Source: Amycolatopsis sp. CA-126428
GTDB lineage: Bacteria > Actinomycetota > Actinomycetes > Mycobacteriales > Pseudonocardiaceae
Reading direction: 5' to 3'
Assembly (NCBI RefSeq): GCF_002904335.1
Contig: NZ_PPHF01000001.1
Span: forward strand, 103,623-167,622
DNA length: 64,000 nucleotides
Positions within the stretch are counted from its first letter, which is position 1. The number at the start of each line of letters is the position of its first letter. The position numbers and the translations under genes were made by a program. Of the stretch, positions 8,504 through 18,300 are shown piece by piece. The notes beneath the pieces were generated by a model that did no database searches, had not been told where the DNA came from, and was given only the letters and a program-made list of their open reading frames with translations.

Positions 8504-9750
8504 GCGCGGAACGGGCCGCCGGGCGCGGACCGGAGTACCCGGCGATGCTCCCGGCGACACTCGAGGCGACCGCGCACCCCGGCGGCGGCCGGGCGCGCCG
8601 CTCGCTGCGCGACTGGCTGACCGACGGGCTGTGCGTGCTGTGCGCCTTGATCATGGGCCTGCTGTCGCTGTGGGTGCGGGACCCGGACGTGGTCCCCTCG
8701 ATCTCGTTGCCGCTCAGCTTGGCCGTCTCGATCGCCGCCTGCCTCTCGCTGTGGTTCCGGCGGCGGTGGCCGGTGCAGCTGGCGCTCGTGCTCATGGTGC
8801 TGTCGGTCTGGTTCGTGCACGCGTCGGGGGCGAGCGCGATCGCGCTGTTCACCGTCGCCGTGCACCGCAAGACGGCCACCGTGATCCCGTTGCTCGTGCT
8901 GGGCGTGCTGTCCCCGCTCGTGCAGTTCCGGATCTACCGCCTGGAGCCGGACACGCCGCTCGTGTACTGGATGGCCGTCGGCATCGCGGCGACGCTCAGC
9001 GTGCTCGCCGTGTTGTGGGGGATGGGCGTCCGGGCGCGGCGGCAGCTCGTGGTGTCGCTGGCGGAACGCGCGGAGCGGGCCGAGGCGGAACAGGAACTGC
9101 GCGTCAGCCAGGGCAGGCTGCGCGAGCGGGAACGCATCGCCCGGGAGATGCACGACGTGCTGGCGCACCGGCTCTCGCTGCTGAGCATGCACGCGGGCGC
9201 GCTGGAGTTCCGGCCGGACGCGCCGCCGGAGGAGATCAGCCAGGCGGCCGGAGTCATCCGGTCCAGCGCGTACCAGGCGCTGGTCGACCTCCAGGGCGTC
9301 ATCCACGTGCTGCGGCAGGCGGAACCGGAAGAGGAAGGCCCGCAGCCGACCATGGCCGACGTGCCGGTGCTGGTCGAGGAGGCGCGCGCGGTCGGCACCG
9401 AGGTCGAGTTCGACGACGCGGTCACCGGGCTCGACGGCGTTCCGGCGCTGCTGGGCCGGACCACCTACCGCATCGTCCAGGAGGGCCTGACGAACGCGCG
9501 CAAGCACGCGCCGGGCGCCGTCGTGCACCTGGCGATCCACGGGTCGCCGGAGCAGGGGGTGGAGATCTCCATGCGCAACGCGCTGAGCGGGTCCGGCGCC
9601 CGGCCGACGAATTCGGGGCCGCTGCCGGGCTCGGGGGTGGGGCTGACCGGGCTGCGTGAACGGACCAGCCTCGCCGGTGGGCGCTTCGAGCACGGCCGCA
9701 CCATGGCCGGGGAGTTCCGCATCCGGGCTTGGCTACCCTGGCCGTCATGA
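8500..9750 (+). CDS. sensor histidine kinase, NarL/DesK (HisKA_3) type
   Basis: A 416-residue membrane sensor kinase starting at GTG 8500, overlapping the previous stop by four bases. Residues about 38-180 hold several hydrophobic segments (for example CVLCALIMGLLSLWV and IPLLVLGVLSPLV) with only short loops, so the signal is probably sensed in or near the membrane. The HisKA_3 phosphoacceptor is EMHDVLAHRLSLL with His218. The ATPase domain shows the N-box QEGLTNARKHA and the G-box GSGVGLTGLRER. The partner regulator follows with another four-base overlap. The PH-domain protein upstream may be a signal partner or target. Confidence 0.92.
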   Translation: MSAERAAGRGPEYPAMLPATLEATAHPGGGRARRSLRDWLTDGLCVLCALIMGLLSLWVRDPDVVPSISLPLSLAVSIAACLSLWFRRRWPVQLALVLMVLSVWFVHASGASAIALFTVAVHRKTATVIPLLVLGVLSPLVQFRIYRLEPDTPLVYWMAVGIAATLSVLAVLWGMGVRARRQLVVSLAERAERAEAEQELRVSQGRLRERERIAREMHDVLAHRLSLLSMHAGALEFRPDAPPEEISQAAGVIRSSAYQALVDLQGVIHVLRQAEPEEEGPQPTMADVPVLVEEARAVGTEVEFDDAVTGLDGVPALLGRTTYRIVQEGLTNARKHAPGAVVHLAIHGSPEQGVEISMRNALSGSGARPTNSGPLPGSGVGLTGLRERTSLAGGRFEHGRTMAGEFRIRAWLPWPS

Positions 9751-10439
9751 GCCAGCCGCAGAACCCGCCGGTCCGGGTGCTGATCGTCGACGACGACCCC
9801 CTGGTCCGCAGCGGGTTGCGGACGATGCTCGGCGGCGTCGCCGACCTGGAGATCGTCGGCGAGGCGGCCGACGGCGGCGAGGTGCCCGGCGCCGTCGCCG
9901 AGACCGCGCCCGACGTGGTCCTGATGGACATCCGCATGCCCGGGACGAACGGTCTCGTCGCCACCGAGCGGCTCCGCGCGGACAAGCCCGGGATCGAGGT
10001 CATCGTGCTGACCACACTGGACAGCGACGACCACGTGCTCCGCGCGTTGCGGGCCGGCGCCGGCGGCTTCCTGCTCAAGCACACCCCGCCGGCGGAGATC
10101 GTGGCCGCCATCCGGCGGGTCGCGGCCGGCGACCCGATCCTTTCGCCGAGCGTCATCCGGCAGCTCATCAACCACGTCACCGACGAGACCGAGACGGCGG
10201 AATCCGCCCGGCAGCGGATGGCGTCGGCGGCGCTGGACGGACTGTCCCATCGCGAACGTCAGGTCGCGTACGCCATCGGGGAGGGAAAGACCAACGCCGC
10301 GATCGCCAAGGAGCTCTACATGAGCCTGCCGACGGTGAAGGCGCACGTCACGCGCCTGCTCGGCAAGCTCGGGCTGAACAACCGGGTGCAGATCGCGCTG
10401 CTCGCGCACGACGCCGGGCAACACCGACCAAAGTCGTAG
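9747..10439 (+). CDS. LuxR/NarL-family response regulator
   Basis: A 230-residue two-component regulator, cognate to the kinase immediately upstream (ATGA overlap at 9747-9750). The receiver domain has the acidic pocket VLIVDDDPLVR, phosphoacceptor Asp61 in VVLMDIRMPG, and conserved Thr/Lys (VLTTLDS, FLLKHTPP). The C-terminal DNA-binding domain is a LuxR helix-turn-helix: LSHRERQVAYAIGEG, NAAIAKELYMSLPTVKAHV. It probably controls its own operon or nearby cluster genes; targets are not visible from sequence alone. Confidence 0.93.
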   Translation: MSQPQNPPVRVLIVDDDPLVRSGLRTMLGGVADLEIVGEAADGGEVPGAVAETAPDVVLMDIRMPGTNGLVATERLRADKPGIEVIVLTTLDSDDHVLRALRAGAGGFLLKHTPPAEIVAAIRRVAAGDPILSPSVIRQLINHVTDETETAESARQRMASAALDGLSHRERQVAYAIGEGKTNAAIAKELYMSLPTVKAHVTRLLGKLGLNNRVQIALLAHDAGQHRPKS

Positions 10440-10526
10440 CCGGTCCACGCACGGCTAGACCTTGGACAGGCCGTGCTAGCCGATCGAGTGCTGTTCGAGC
10501 CGGCCTGGCCGATTCAGACTGTGGCC

Positions 10527-10964
10527 ATGACCGAAGGCAATTTGAACCGACTGCTCGCGAAGGATGAGTACTACGGCGCGACAGCCGCCGACTTGCAGGC
10601 CATGGGTCTGGCCGACAAGGCCAAGGCAGCGATCAACCAGCGCGCGATCTTCCCCCACCGGGGCACGGCGACGCTGTACGCCGACCGGCTCGTGCTCGGC
10701 AGCTGGGACGACAACGGCGACGTCACGCTGTACCCACGCGAGATCAGTGCGATCACGAACGAGTTCACCGACCTGTACGGCCGGTTCCTCGGCGGCGGCC
10801 TGAAGAAGGCCGGCGCTCCGGTGATCCTGCGCCGGACCAGCGGCGAGGAGGCGTACCTGCTCCTCAACCACCGCTGGTTCAGCGAACGCACCGACAACCA
10901 GCGGTGGTACCGGTTGCTCACCGACTGGCTCGCCTCCGCGAACTCGCCCCGGACCGGCCGGTAA
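10527..10964 (+). CDS. hypothetical protein, 145 aa
   Basis: Not recognised. ATG 10527 (MTEGNLNRLL) is preferred over the in-frame ATG at 10473, which adds a segment with no support. The protein has no signal peptide or membrane segment. Residues about 45-110 look beta-rich and PH- or GRAM-like (ATLYADRLVLGSW, VTLYPREISAI, PVILRRTSGEEAYLLLN), with an amphipathic C-terminal helix (NQRWYRLLTDWLA). This is only a fold impression. It follows the response regulator by 87 bases and ends before a strong hairpin terminator, so it may be the last gene of that unit. Confidence 0.65.
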   Translation: MTEGNLNRLLAKDEYYGATAADLQAMGLADKAKAAINQRAIFPHRGTATLYADRLVLGSWDDNGDVTLYPREISAITNEFTDLYGRFLGGGLKKAGAPVILRRTSGEEAYLLLNHRWFSERTDNQRWYRLLTDWLASANSPRTGR

Positions 10965-11045
10965 GCAGCCGAAGACCCGTGCCGGGCACTCCTCCGCCGC
11001 TCCACCGGCGGCCGCCCGGCGCCCACCCGTCGACGTGGCCGCCGG

Positions 11046-11084
11046 GCACGAGGGGGACCGCCGATCCGGTGGTCCCCCTCGTGC
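11046..11084. terminator. strong hairpin terminator
   Basis: Arms GCACGAGGGGGACC (11046-11059) and GGTCCCCCTCGTGC (11071-11084) pair perfectly over 14 bases with an 11-base loop. No T-run follows, as is common in actinomycetes. It closes the rightward unit ending at 10964. Confidence 0.8.
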
Positions 11085-11413
11085 GTCGCGCCGGTCCCCG
11101 TCCCGGTTCCGGGCGGCCGCCCGGTTTCCGATCGTCTAGTCATTCTCGTAGGTCTCTTTGACACGCAGCGCGAAGCCCAGTGAGACTCGGTCGGGTCACC
11201 GATCGAACGATGCCGCCGTGGCGTGGCGCGGGCATCGTGGATGCCGGTACGGCACGGGCTCGTCGTCGTCGCCGGTCGTGACGCCTACCGTCGATGTCGG
11301 AAATGCGTTGCCGCGGAACGGTTTCACGCCGCTTCCGCGAAGGTTCGGGTGTCGGCGGAGCCACCAGCCCGCCCCGCCACCGCGTCGGGGCGACCGACGA
11401 AACGGATTGGCCT
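11085..11413. other. intergenic leader upstream of the SDR gene
   Basis: About 330 bases with no convincing separate gene. Short ORFs in this stretch lack ribosome sites. It probably carries the promoter for the SDR gene and perhaps PKS1. If the SDR gene starts at ATG 11294 rather than GTG 11414, the last 120 bases are coding. No repeat or operator was recognised. Confidence 0.4.
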
Positions 11414-12202
11414 GTGGAGATCATCGGAGACGGCTTCCTCTCGCGTCACCTCACCCGCTCGTTCGCCGATCGCTACCCCGACGTCACGGCCATCGCGGCG
11501 GGCGTCACCAAGACCACGTCCGCGACACTGGCGGACTTCGACCGCGAAGCCGCGCTGGTCTACGACGTCGTGCGCCACGCACGGCGGTCCGGCCGCACGG
11601 TCGTGTTCTTTTCCACCGCCTCGGACTCGATGTACGGGACGCTCGACTGCCCGGGACTGGTGGAAGGCCCGGTGTACCCGGTTTCCGCCTACGGCAGGCA
11701 CAAGCTCGGGCTGGAGGAGATCCTCGCCCGGTCGGGTGTCGAGTACCTCGCGTTCCGGCTGACCCACATCGTCGGCGAGGGACAGCGGGCGCACCAGCTC
11801 ATCCCGTCGCTCGGGCGGCAGGTCCTCGAGGGTTCGGTGACCGTGCACCGCAACGCCCACCGCGACCTGCTCGACGTGGAACACCTGCTGCTGGCCCTGG
11901 ACCGGGTGCTCGCGACCGGGGTCCGGCAGGAGGTGATCAACGTCGCCTCCGGGGTGCTGGAGCCGATCGAGCGGATCGTCGACGGCATCGAGGAACGGTT
12001 CGGTGTGGTGGCGAACCGGGTCACGGTGGACGTGCCGGTGGTGAGCATGCCCACGAACACCGCCCGGTTGCGCCGGCTGGTCCCGGAGTGGGCCGGGCTG
12101 GGCTTCGGCGCCGGCTACCTGCCCCGGCTGCTGGACAAGTACCTCGACGTGCTGTGCGCGCGGGCGGCCGTCCCGGCGCGCACACCCCAGACGCTGGGCT
12201 GA
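11414..12202 (+). CDS. NAD-dependent epimerase/dehydratase (extended SDR), possible sugar ketoreductase
   Basis: A Rossmann-fold SDR-like protein of 262 residues from GTG 11414, or 302 from ATG 11294; the short form starts right at the first beta-strand (EIIGDGFLSRHL), which replaces the usual GxxGxxG. The catalytic Tyr-Lys pair is present as YGRHK, with an upstream Ser/Thr strand FFSTASDSMYG. The region FRLTHIVGEGQ resembles the substrate-contact segment of NDP-sugar epimerases and 4-ketoreductases. It lies 164 bases upstream of PKS1 on the same strand. The sugar genes in this window include no standard 4-ketoreductase, so this protein is the best local candidate. That is inference; a polyketide-tailoring reductase is equally possible. 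Confidence 0.75.
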   Translation: MEIIGDGFLSRHLTRSFADRYPDVTAIAAGVTKTTSATLADFDREAALVYDVVRHARRSGRTVVFFSTASDSMYGTLDCPGLVEGPVYPVSAYGRHKLGLEEILARSGVEYLAFRLTHIVGEGQRAHQLIPSLGRQVLEGSVTVHRNAHRDLLDVEHLLLALDRVLATGVRQEVINVASGVLEPIERIVDGIEERFGVVANRVTVDVPVVSMPTNTARLRRLVPEWAGLGFGAGYLPRLLDKYLDVLCARAAVPARTPQTLG

Positions 12203-12366
12203 TCCGGCCAAAAGCAGGCCGCCCCCCAGCGGTAAGCAACCGTTGCCACGAAGGCCATCCGGCCGTGGCTGTGGTCGGATCAGCCCAGAACGGCACAGTA
12301 GGAGTTTGCTTAGTCCTCGATCGCGGGCAAGCGGCCGGGCGGTGCAGCTGCCGGATACTCGCCGCC

Positions 12367-15300
12367 ATGGGTACCACCGTGTCTGACGGTTCTCCCGGCG
12401 ACGGCCGGGACGAGGATTTCCTCGCCGTGGTCGGCTTGTCGTGCCGCCTCCCCGGTGCGGCCGGCCCGGCGGCGTTCTGGCGGTTGCTCACCGGCGGTGT
12501 CGACGCGGTGGGCACCGTGCCGCCGTGGCGGTGGGGCCCCGGCGCGGCACCGGACGACGCCGGCGGCGTCCCGCTGCGCGCGGGCGGGTTCATCGACGAC
12601 GCCGACCGGTTCGATGCCGCGTTCTTCGGCATCTCCTCGCGCGAGGCCGTCGCCATGGATCCGCGGCAGCGGCTCACGCTCGAACTGGGCTGGGAAGCGC
12701 TCGAGGACGCCCGCATCGTGCCCGCCACCGTGCGCGGCACGTCCGCGGGCGTGTTCGTCGGCGCCATCGCCGACGACTACGCGACCGTGACCCAGCGCCA
12801 CGGCGCCGGCGCCCTCACCCACTACAGCCTCGCCGGGCTGCACCGCGGGCTCATCGCCAACCGGCTCTCCCACGCGCTCGGCGTGACCGGGCCCAGCTTG
12901 ACCGTCGACACGGCACAGTCGTCGTCGCTGGTGGCGGTGCACCTCGCCGCGGAAAGCCTGCGCCGGGGCGAGTCGGAACTGGCCGTCGCCGGTGGCGTGC
13001 ACCTGAACCTGACGCCGGAGAGCGCGCTGACGCTCGAACGGTTCGGCGGCCTGTCGCCGGATGGCCGGTGCCACACGTTCGACGCGCGCGCGAACGGTTT
13101 CGTCCGCGGCGAGGGCGGTGGGTTCGTGGTGCTGAAGACGTTGCGCCGCGCGCGTCAGGACGGCGACCGGATCTACTGCGTGCTGCGCGGCAGCGCGATG
13201 AACCACGACGGCGACGACGCGGACCTCGTGGTCCCGAGCGCGGCGGCGCAGGAACGGGTGATCCGGGCCGCCGTCCGGCGGGCGGCCGTCGAACCCGCGG
13301 CCCTGCAGTACGTCGAGCTGCACGGAACCGGGACGCGGACCGGCGATCCGATCGAGGCGGCCGCGCTGGGCGCCGCGCTCGGCGAGTACGGGGACGCACC
13401 GCTGCGGGTCGGTTCGGTCAAGACGAACATCGGGCACCTGGAGGGTGCCGCCGGGATCGCCGGGCTGCTCAAGACCGTGCTGTGCGTGCACCACCGGAAA
13501 CTGGTGCCCAGCCTGCACTTCGAGACACCCAACCCGGACATTCCCTGGGACACCGCGAACATCGAGGTGCAGCGCGGGACCGAGCCGTGGCCGGGCGGGG
13601 AACGCGCGCTCGTCGCCGGCGTCAGTTCCTTCGGTGTCGGCGGGGCGAACTGCCACGTCGTGCTGGCCGAACCCGACGCAGCCGAGCCCGCGGCCGCCGG
13701 GGACGGCTTCTCCGCGGCCGTGCCGTGGGTGTGGTCGGCACGCACTCCGGGCGCGCTGCGGGAGCAGGCGGTCCGGCTGGGCGCTTACGCGGACTCCGCC
13801 GAAGCCCGCGCGGTCGACATCGGCTTCTCGCTCGCGGTCACCCGCTCGGCGTTCGAGCACCGCGCCGCCGTCGTGGGAGCCGGCCGCGCGGAGCTGGCCG
13901 CCGCCGTGCGCGGCATCGGGCAGGGCGGTGCGTCCGGGATCCACGGCGTCGCGGACGTCACCGGCCCGACGGTGTTCGTGTTTCCCGGTCAGGGCGCACA
14001 ATGGGCCGGGATGGCCGTGGAACTGCTCGGCGCCGCGCCGGTGTTCGCGGCCCGGATGGCGGAGTGCGCGGACGCGTTCGGCGAGCTCGTCGACTGGTCG
14101 CTGTGGGACGCGCTCGCCGACCCCGAGTTGCTCGAGCGGGTCGACGTGGTGCAGCCGGTGTCGTTCGCGGTGATGGTGTCCCTGGCCGCGCTGTGGGAGT
14201 CGTGCGGGATCCGCCCGGCCGCGGTCGTCGGGCACTCGCAGGGCGAGATCGCCGCGGCCTGCGTGTCGGGAGCGCTGTCGCTGCGCGCCGCGGCGAGGGT
14301 CGTGGTGCTGCGCAGCCGGGTGATCGGCGAGCGGCTCGCCGGCAGCGGCGGAATGGCTTCGATCGGCCTGTCCGAACGCCAGGTGGCGGACCGGATCGCC
14401 GGGTACGGGACGCGGATCACGGTGGCGGTGGTCAACGGCCCGTCGTCGGTCGTCGTCGCGGGCGAGCCGGCGGCGCTGGACGAACTGGTCGCGAGCTGCG
14501 AGGCCGACGGCGTCCGCGCGAAGCGGGTTCCGGTGGACTACGCCTCGCATTCGGTGCACGTCGAGCAGATCGAGGAGAGCTTGTCGGCCGAGCTGGGCGC
14601 GCTCGAGCCGCGGGTGCCGAAGGTGCCGTGGCTGTCCACGGTGACCGGCGAGTGGATCGAAACGGCCACTGTGGACGCCCGGTACTGGTACGCGAACCTG
14701 CGGCAGCCGGTGCGGTTCGAGGCGGCCATCCGCACGCTCGCCACCGCCGGGTACGCGGCGTTCGTCGAGGTGAGCTCGCACCCGGTGTTGCCGGCGGGCC
14801 TGCAGGAGACGCTCGACGACGCCGGCGCGGGCCCGTCGGTGGTCGTCGGCACGCTGCGGCGCGACGACGGCGGTCTCACGCGTTTCCTCACCTCGCTGGC
14901 GGAACTGCACGTGCGCGGGGTCGAGCCCGACTGGGCCGCGGTCTTCTCAGGTGGCGCGCCCCGGCGGGTCGACCTGCCGACGTACGCCTTCCAGCGCAAG
15001 CGGTACTGGCACGGCGACGCCGCCGAGGACGACGTCCCGGTCACGCCGTCGCTCGACCCGCTCGACGTCGTCCGCGCGCACGCCGCCGCGGTGCTGGGGC
15101 ACGGTGATCCGGCCGCGATCGAACCGGCGGCCACGTTCAAGGAAGCCGGCTTCGACTCCGTGATGTCGGTCGAGCTGCGCAACCGCCTCGGCACGGCCAC
15201 CGGGCTCTCGCTGCCCTCGGGCCTGCTCTTCGACCGGCCGACGCCGCGTGCGGTGGCCGAGCACCTGGCCGAGCGGCTCGCGGCCGCACCGGCCGAGGCG

Positions 15301-18300
15301 CGCGTGACCACGACCGGCACCAGGACCGGCGTGGCGCCGGACGAGCCGATCGCCATCGTCGGCATGGGCTGCCGGTTCCCCGGCGACGTGCGCTCGCCCG
15401 AGCAGCTGTGGCGCCTCGTCGCGGACGAGGTGGACGCGATCGGCACGTTCCCCGAGGACCGCGGCTGGGACCTGCGCAAGCTGCGCGCCGCGGGCGACCG
15501 CCGGGGGAGCTCGGCCACCGACCAGGGTGGTTTCCTCTACGACGCGGCCGAGTTCGACGCGGCGTTCTTCGGCATCTCGCCGCGCGAGGCCACGGCCATG
15601 GACCCGCAGCAGCGTCTGCTGCTCGAGACCTCGTGGGAGGCGGTCGAACGCGCGGGCATCGATCCGTCGTCGCTGCGGGGCAGCGACACCGGGGTGTTCG
15701 TCGGTGCCATGTCCCAGGAGTACGGCCCGCGGCTGTCCGAAGGCGCCGAAGGGTTCGAGGGCCACCTGCTCACCGGCAACACCGCGAGCGTGGCGTCCGG
15801 CCGGCTCGCCTACACCCTCGGGCTGCACGGTCCGGCGCTCACCGTGGACACCGCGTGCTCGTCGTCGCTCGTGGCGCTGCACTCGGCCGTGCGGTCACTG
15901 CGAGCCGGGGAGTGCGGGCTCGCGCTCGCCGGCGGGGCCACGGTGCTTTCCTCGCCCGGCATCTTCGTCGAGTTCAGCAGGCAGCAGGGCCTGGCGGAGG
16001 ACGGCCGGTGCCGGGCGTTCGCCGAAGGCGCCCGCGGTACCGGCTGGGCCGAGGGCGTCGGCGTGCTGCTGCTGGAGCGGCTCTCCGACGCGCGGCGGGC
16101 CGGGCACCCGGTGCTCGCCGTCGTGCGGGGCTCCGCGGTCAACTCGGACGGGGCGTCGAACGGGCTCACCGCGCCGAGCGGTCCGGCGCAGCAGCGCGTC
16201 ATCCGCGCCGCGCTCGCGGACGCGGGCCTCGAACCCCAGGACGTCGACTCCGTCGAGGCACACGGCACTGGTACGACGCTCGGCGACCCGATCGAGGCGG
16301 CGGCGCTGCAGGCGACGTACGGCCGGCACCGGCCCGCCGACCGGCCGCTCTGGCTCGGCTCGCTGAAGTCGAACATCGGGCACGCGCAGGCCGCGGCCGG
16401 CGTCGGCGGCGTGATCAAGATGGTGCAGGCCATGCGGAACGCGACGCTGCCGCGCACGCTGCACGCCGACGAGCCGTCGAGCCGGATCGACTGGAGCGCG
16501 GGAACGGTCCGGCTGCTCAGCGAGGCGCGCGCGTGGCCCGCGGGCGACCGGCCCCGGCGCGCGGCGGTGTCCTCGTTCGGCATCAGCGGGACCAACGCGC
16601 ACGTCGTGCTCGAACAGGCCGGAGAACAAGCCGAGGAGCCGGCGCGGGGGACCGGGAGCGAGCCGGTGCTGCCATGGGTCCTTTCCGGACGCGGCGTGGA
16701 CGCGCTGCGGGCGCAGGCCGGACGCCTGGTCTCGCGCGTGTCCTCGATGGACGATCCGCGTGCGGTCGATCTCGCCTACTCGCTGGCGACCACGCGATTC
16801 GCCGCCGAACACCGGGTCGTCGCGATCGGCGCGGGGTGCGAGGAAGCCCTGGCCGCGCTGCGGGAGTTCGCCGACGGCGTGGTGCCCGCCGGGCTCGTCG
16901 AAGGAACCGCGAACGTGGCCGGCCGCACGGTTTTCGTGTTCCCCGGCCAGGGTGCGCAGTGGGCCGGGATGGCGCTCGAGCTGCTGGACACCGCGCCGGT
17001 CTTCGCCGGGAAGATGGCCGAATGCGCGGCCGCGCTGAGCGAGTTCGCCGACTGGTCGCTGTTCGACGCGCTCCACGACGAGACGATGCCGGCCCGGGTC
17101 GACGTCGTGCAGCCGGTCTCGTTCGCCGTGATGGTCTCGCTGGCGGCGCTGTGGCAGGCCACCGGGATCGAGCCGGACGCGGTCGTCGGCCACTCGCAGG
17201 GCGAGATCGCCGCCGCCTGCGTGTCCGGCGCACTGTCGCTGCGCGACGCCGCGGCGGTGGTCACCCTGCGGAGCAAGGCGATCCGCGACGAGCTGGCCGG
17301 ACACGGCGGCATGGTCTCGGTTTCGCTGTCCGCGTCCGGTACCGAGCGCCTGATCGAGGACTGGGCGGGCCGGATCGGCATCGCGGTGTTCAACGGTCCC
17401 TCGGCCACGGTCGTCGCCGGTGAGCCCGCCGCGCTGGACGAGCTGCTGGCCCGCTGCGCGGCCGAGGAGATCAGGGCGCGCCGGGTTCCGGTGGACTACG
17501 CCTCGCACAGCGGCTACGTCGAAACCCTCCGGCAGAGGCTGCACGACGAGCTCGCGTTCATCGAGCCGGCCGCGGCGCGGGTGCCGTTCCTGTCGACGGT
17601 GACCGGGGAATGGACGGACACGACCACGCTGGACGCGGGGTACTGGTACGACAACCTGCGTCGTCCCGTGCAGTTCGAGACCGCGACCAGGGCTCTCGCG
17701 GCGCAGGGCTTCCGCGTCTTCGTCGAGAGCAGCCCGCACCCGGTGCTCGGCATGGCGGTGCAGGAGACGGTCGACGAGCTCGGCGCGGGTCCCACGGTCG
17801 TCGTGGGAACGTTGCGGCGCAACGAGGGCGGGCTCCGCCGCTTCTCCACCTCACTGGCCGAGTTGTACGTGCGGGGGGTGACGCCGGACTGGTCCGCGGT
17901 GTTCGGCGAACACCGGCCGCGCCGGGTGGACCTGCCGACGTACGCGTTCCAGCGCCGGCGCTACTGGCTGCCGCCGGAGCAGCCGGCGACGGCCGGCGCC
18001 GACCCGGTGGAGCAGCGGTTCTGGACCGCGGTCGAACGCTCCGACGTCGGGGAACTGGCGAAAACGCTCTCGGTGGACGAGGACGAGGTGCGCCCGCTGG
18101 TGCCCGCGCTGTCGGCGTGGCGCAGCCGCCGCACCGCCGAAACCGTCGCCGACTCCCTGCGCTACCGGATCGAATGGGAACCCGTCCGGCCCGAGGGCGC
18201 CGGGTTGTCCGGCGACTGGTTCGTCGTCACGCCCGCCGAGGGGCTGGACGTGCTCGACGACGTCGTGGCCGCGCTCGAAGCGGGCGGAGCGCGCACGACC

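Noticed and set aside
11158..12366. Upstream extension of the PKS1 frame by 403 residues
   Set aside because: It overlaps the SDR gene in another frame, has Arg/Pro-rich low-complexity sequence, and conserved KSQ sequence begins after ATG 12367.
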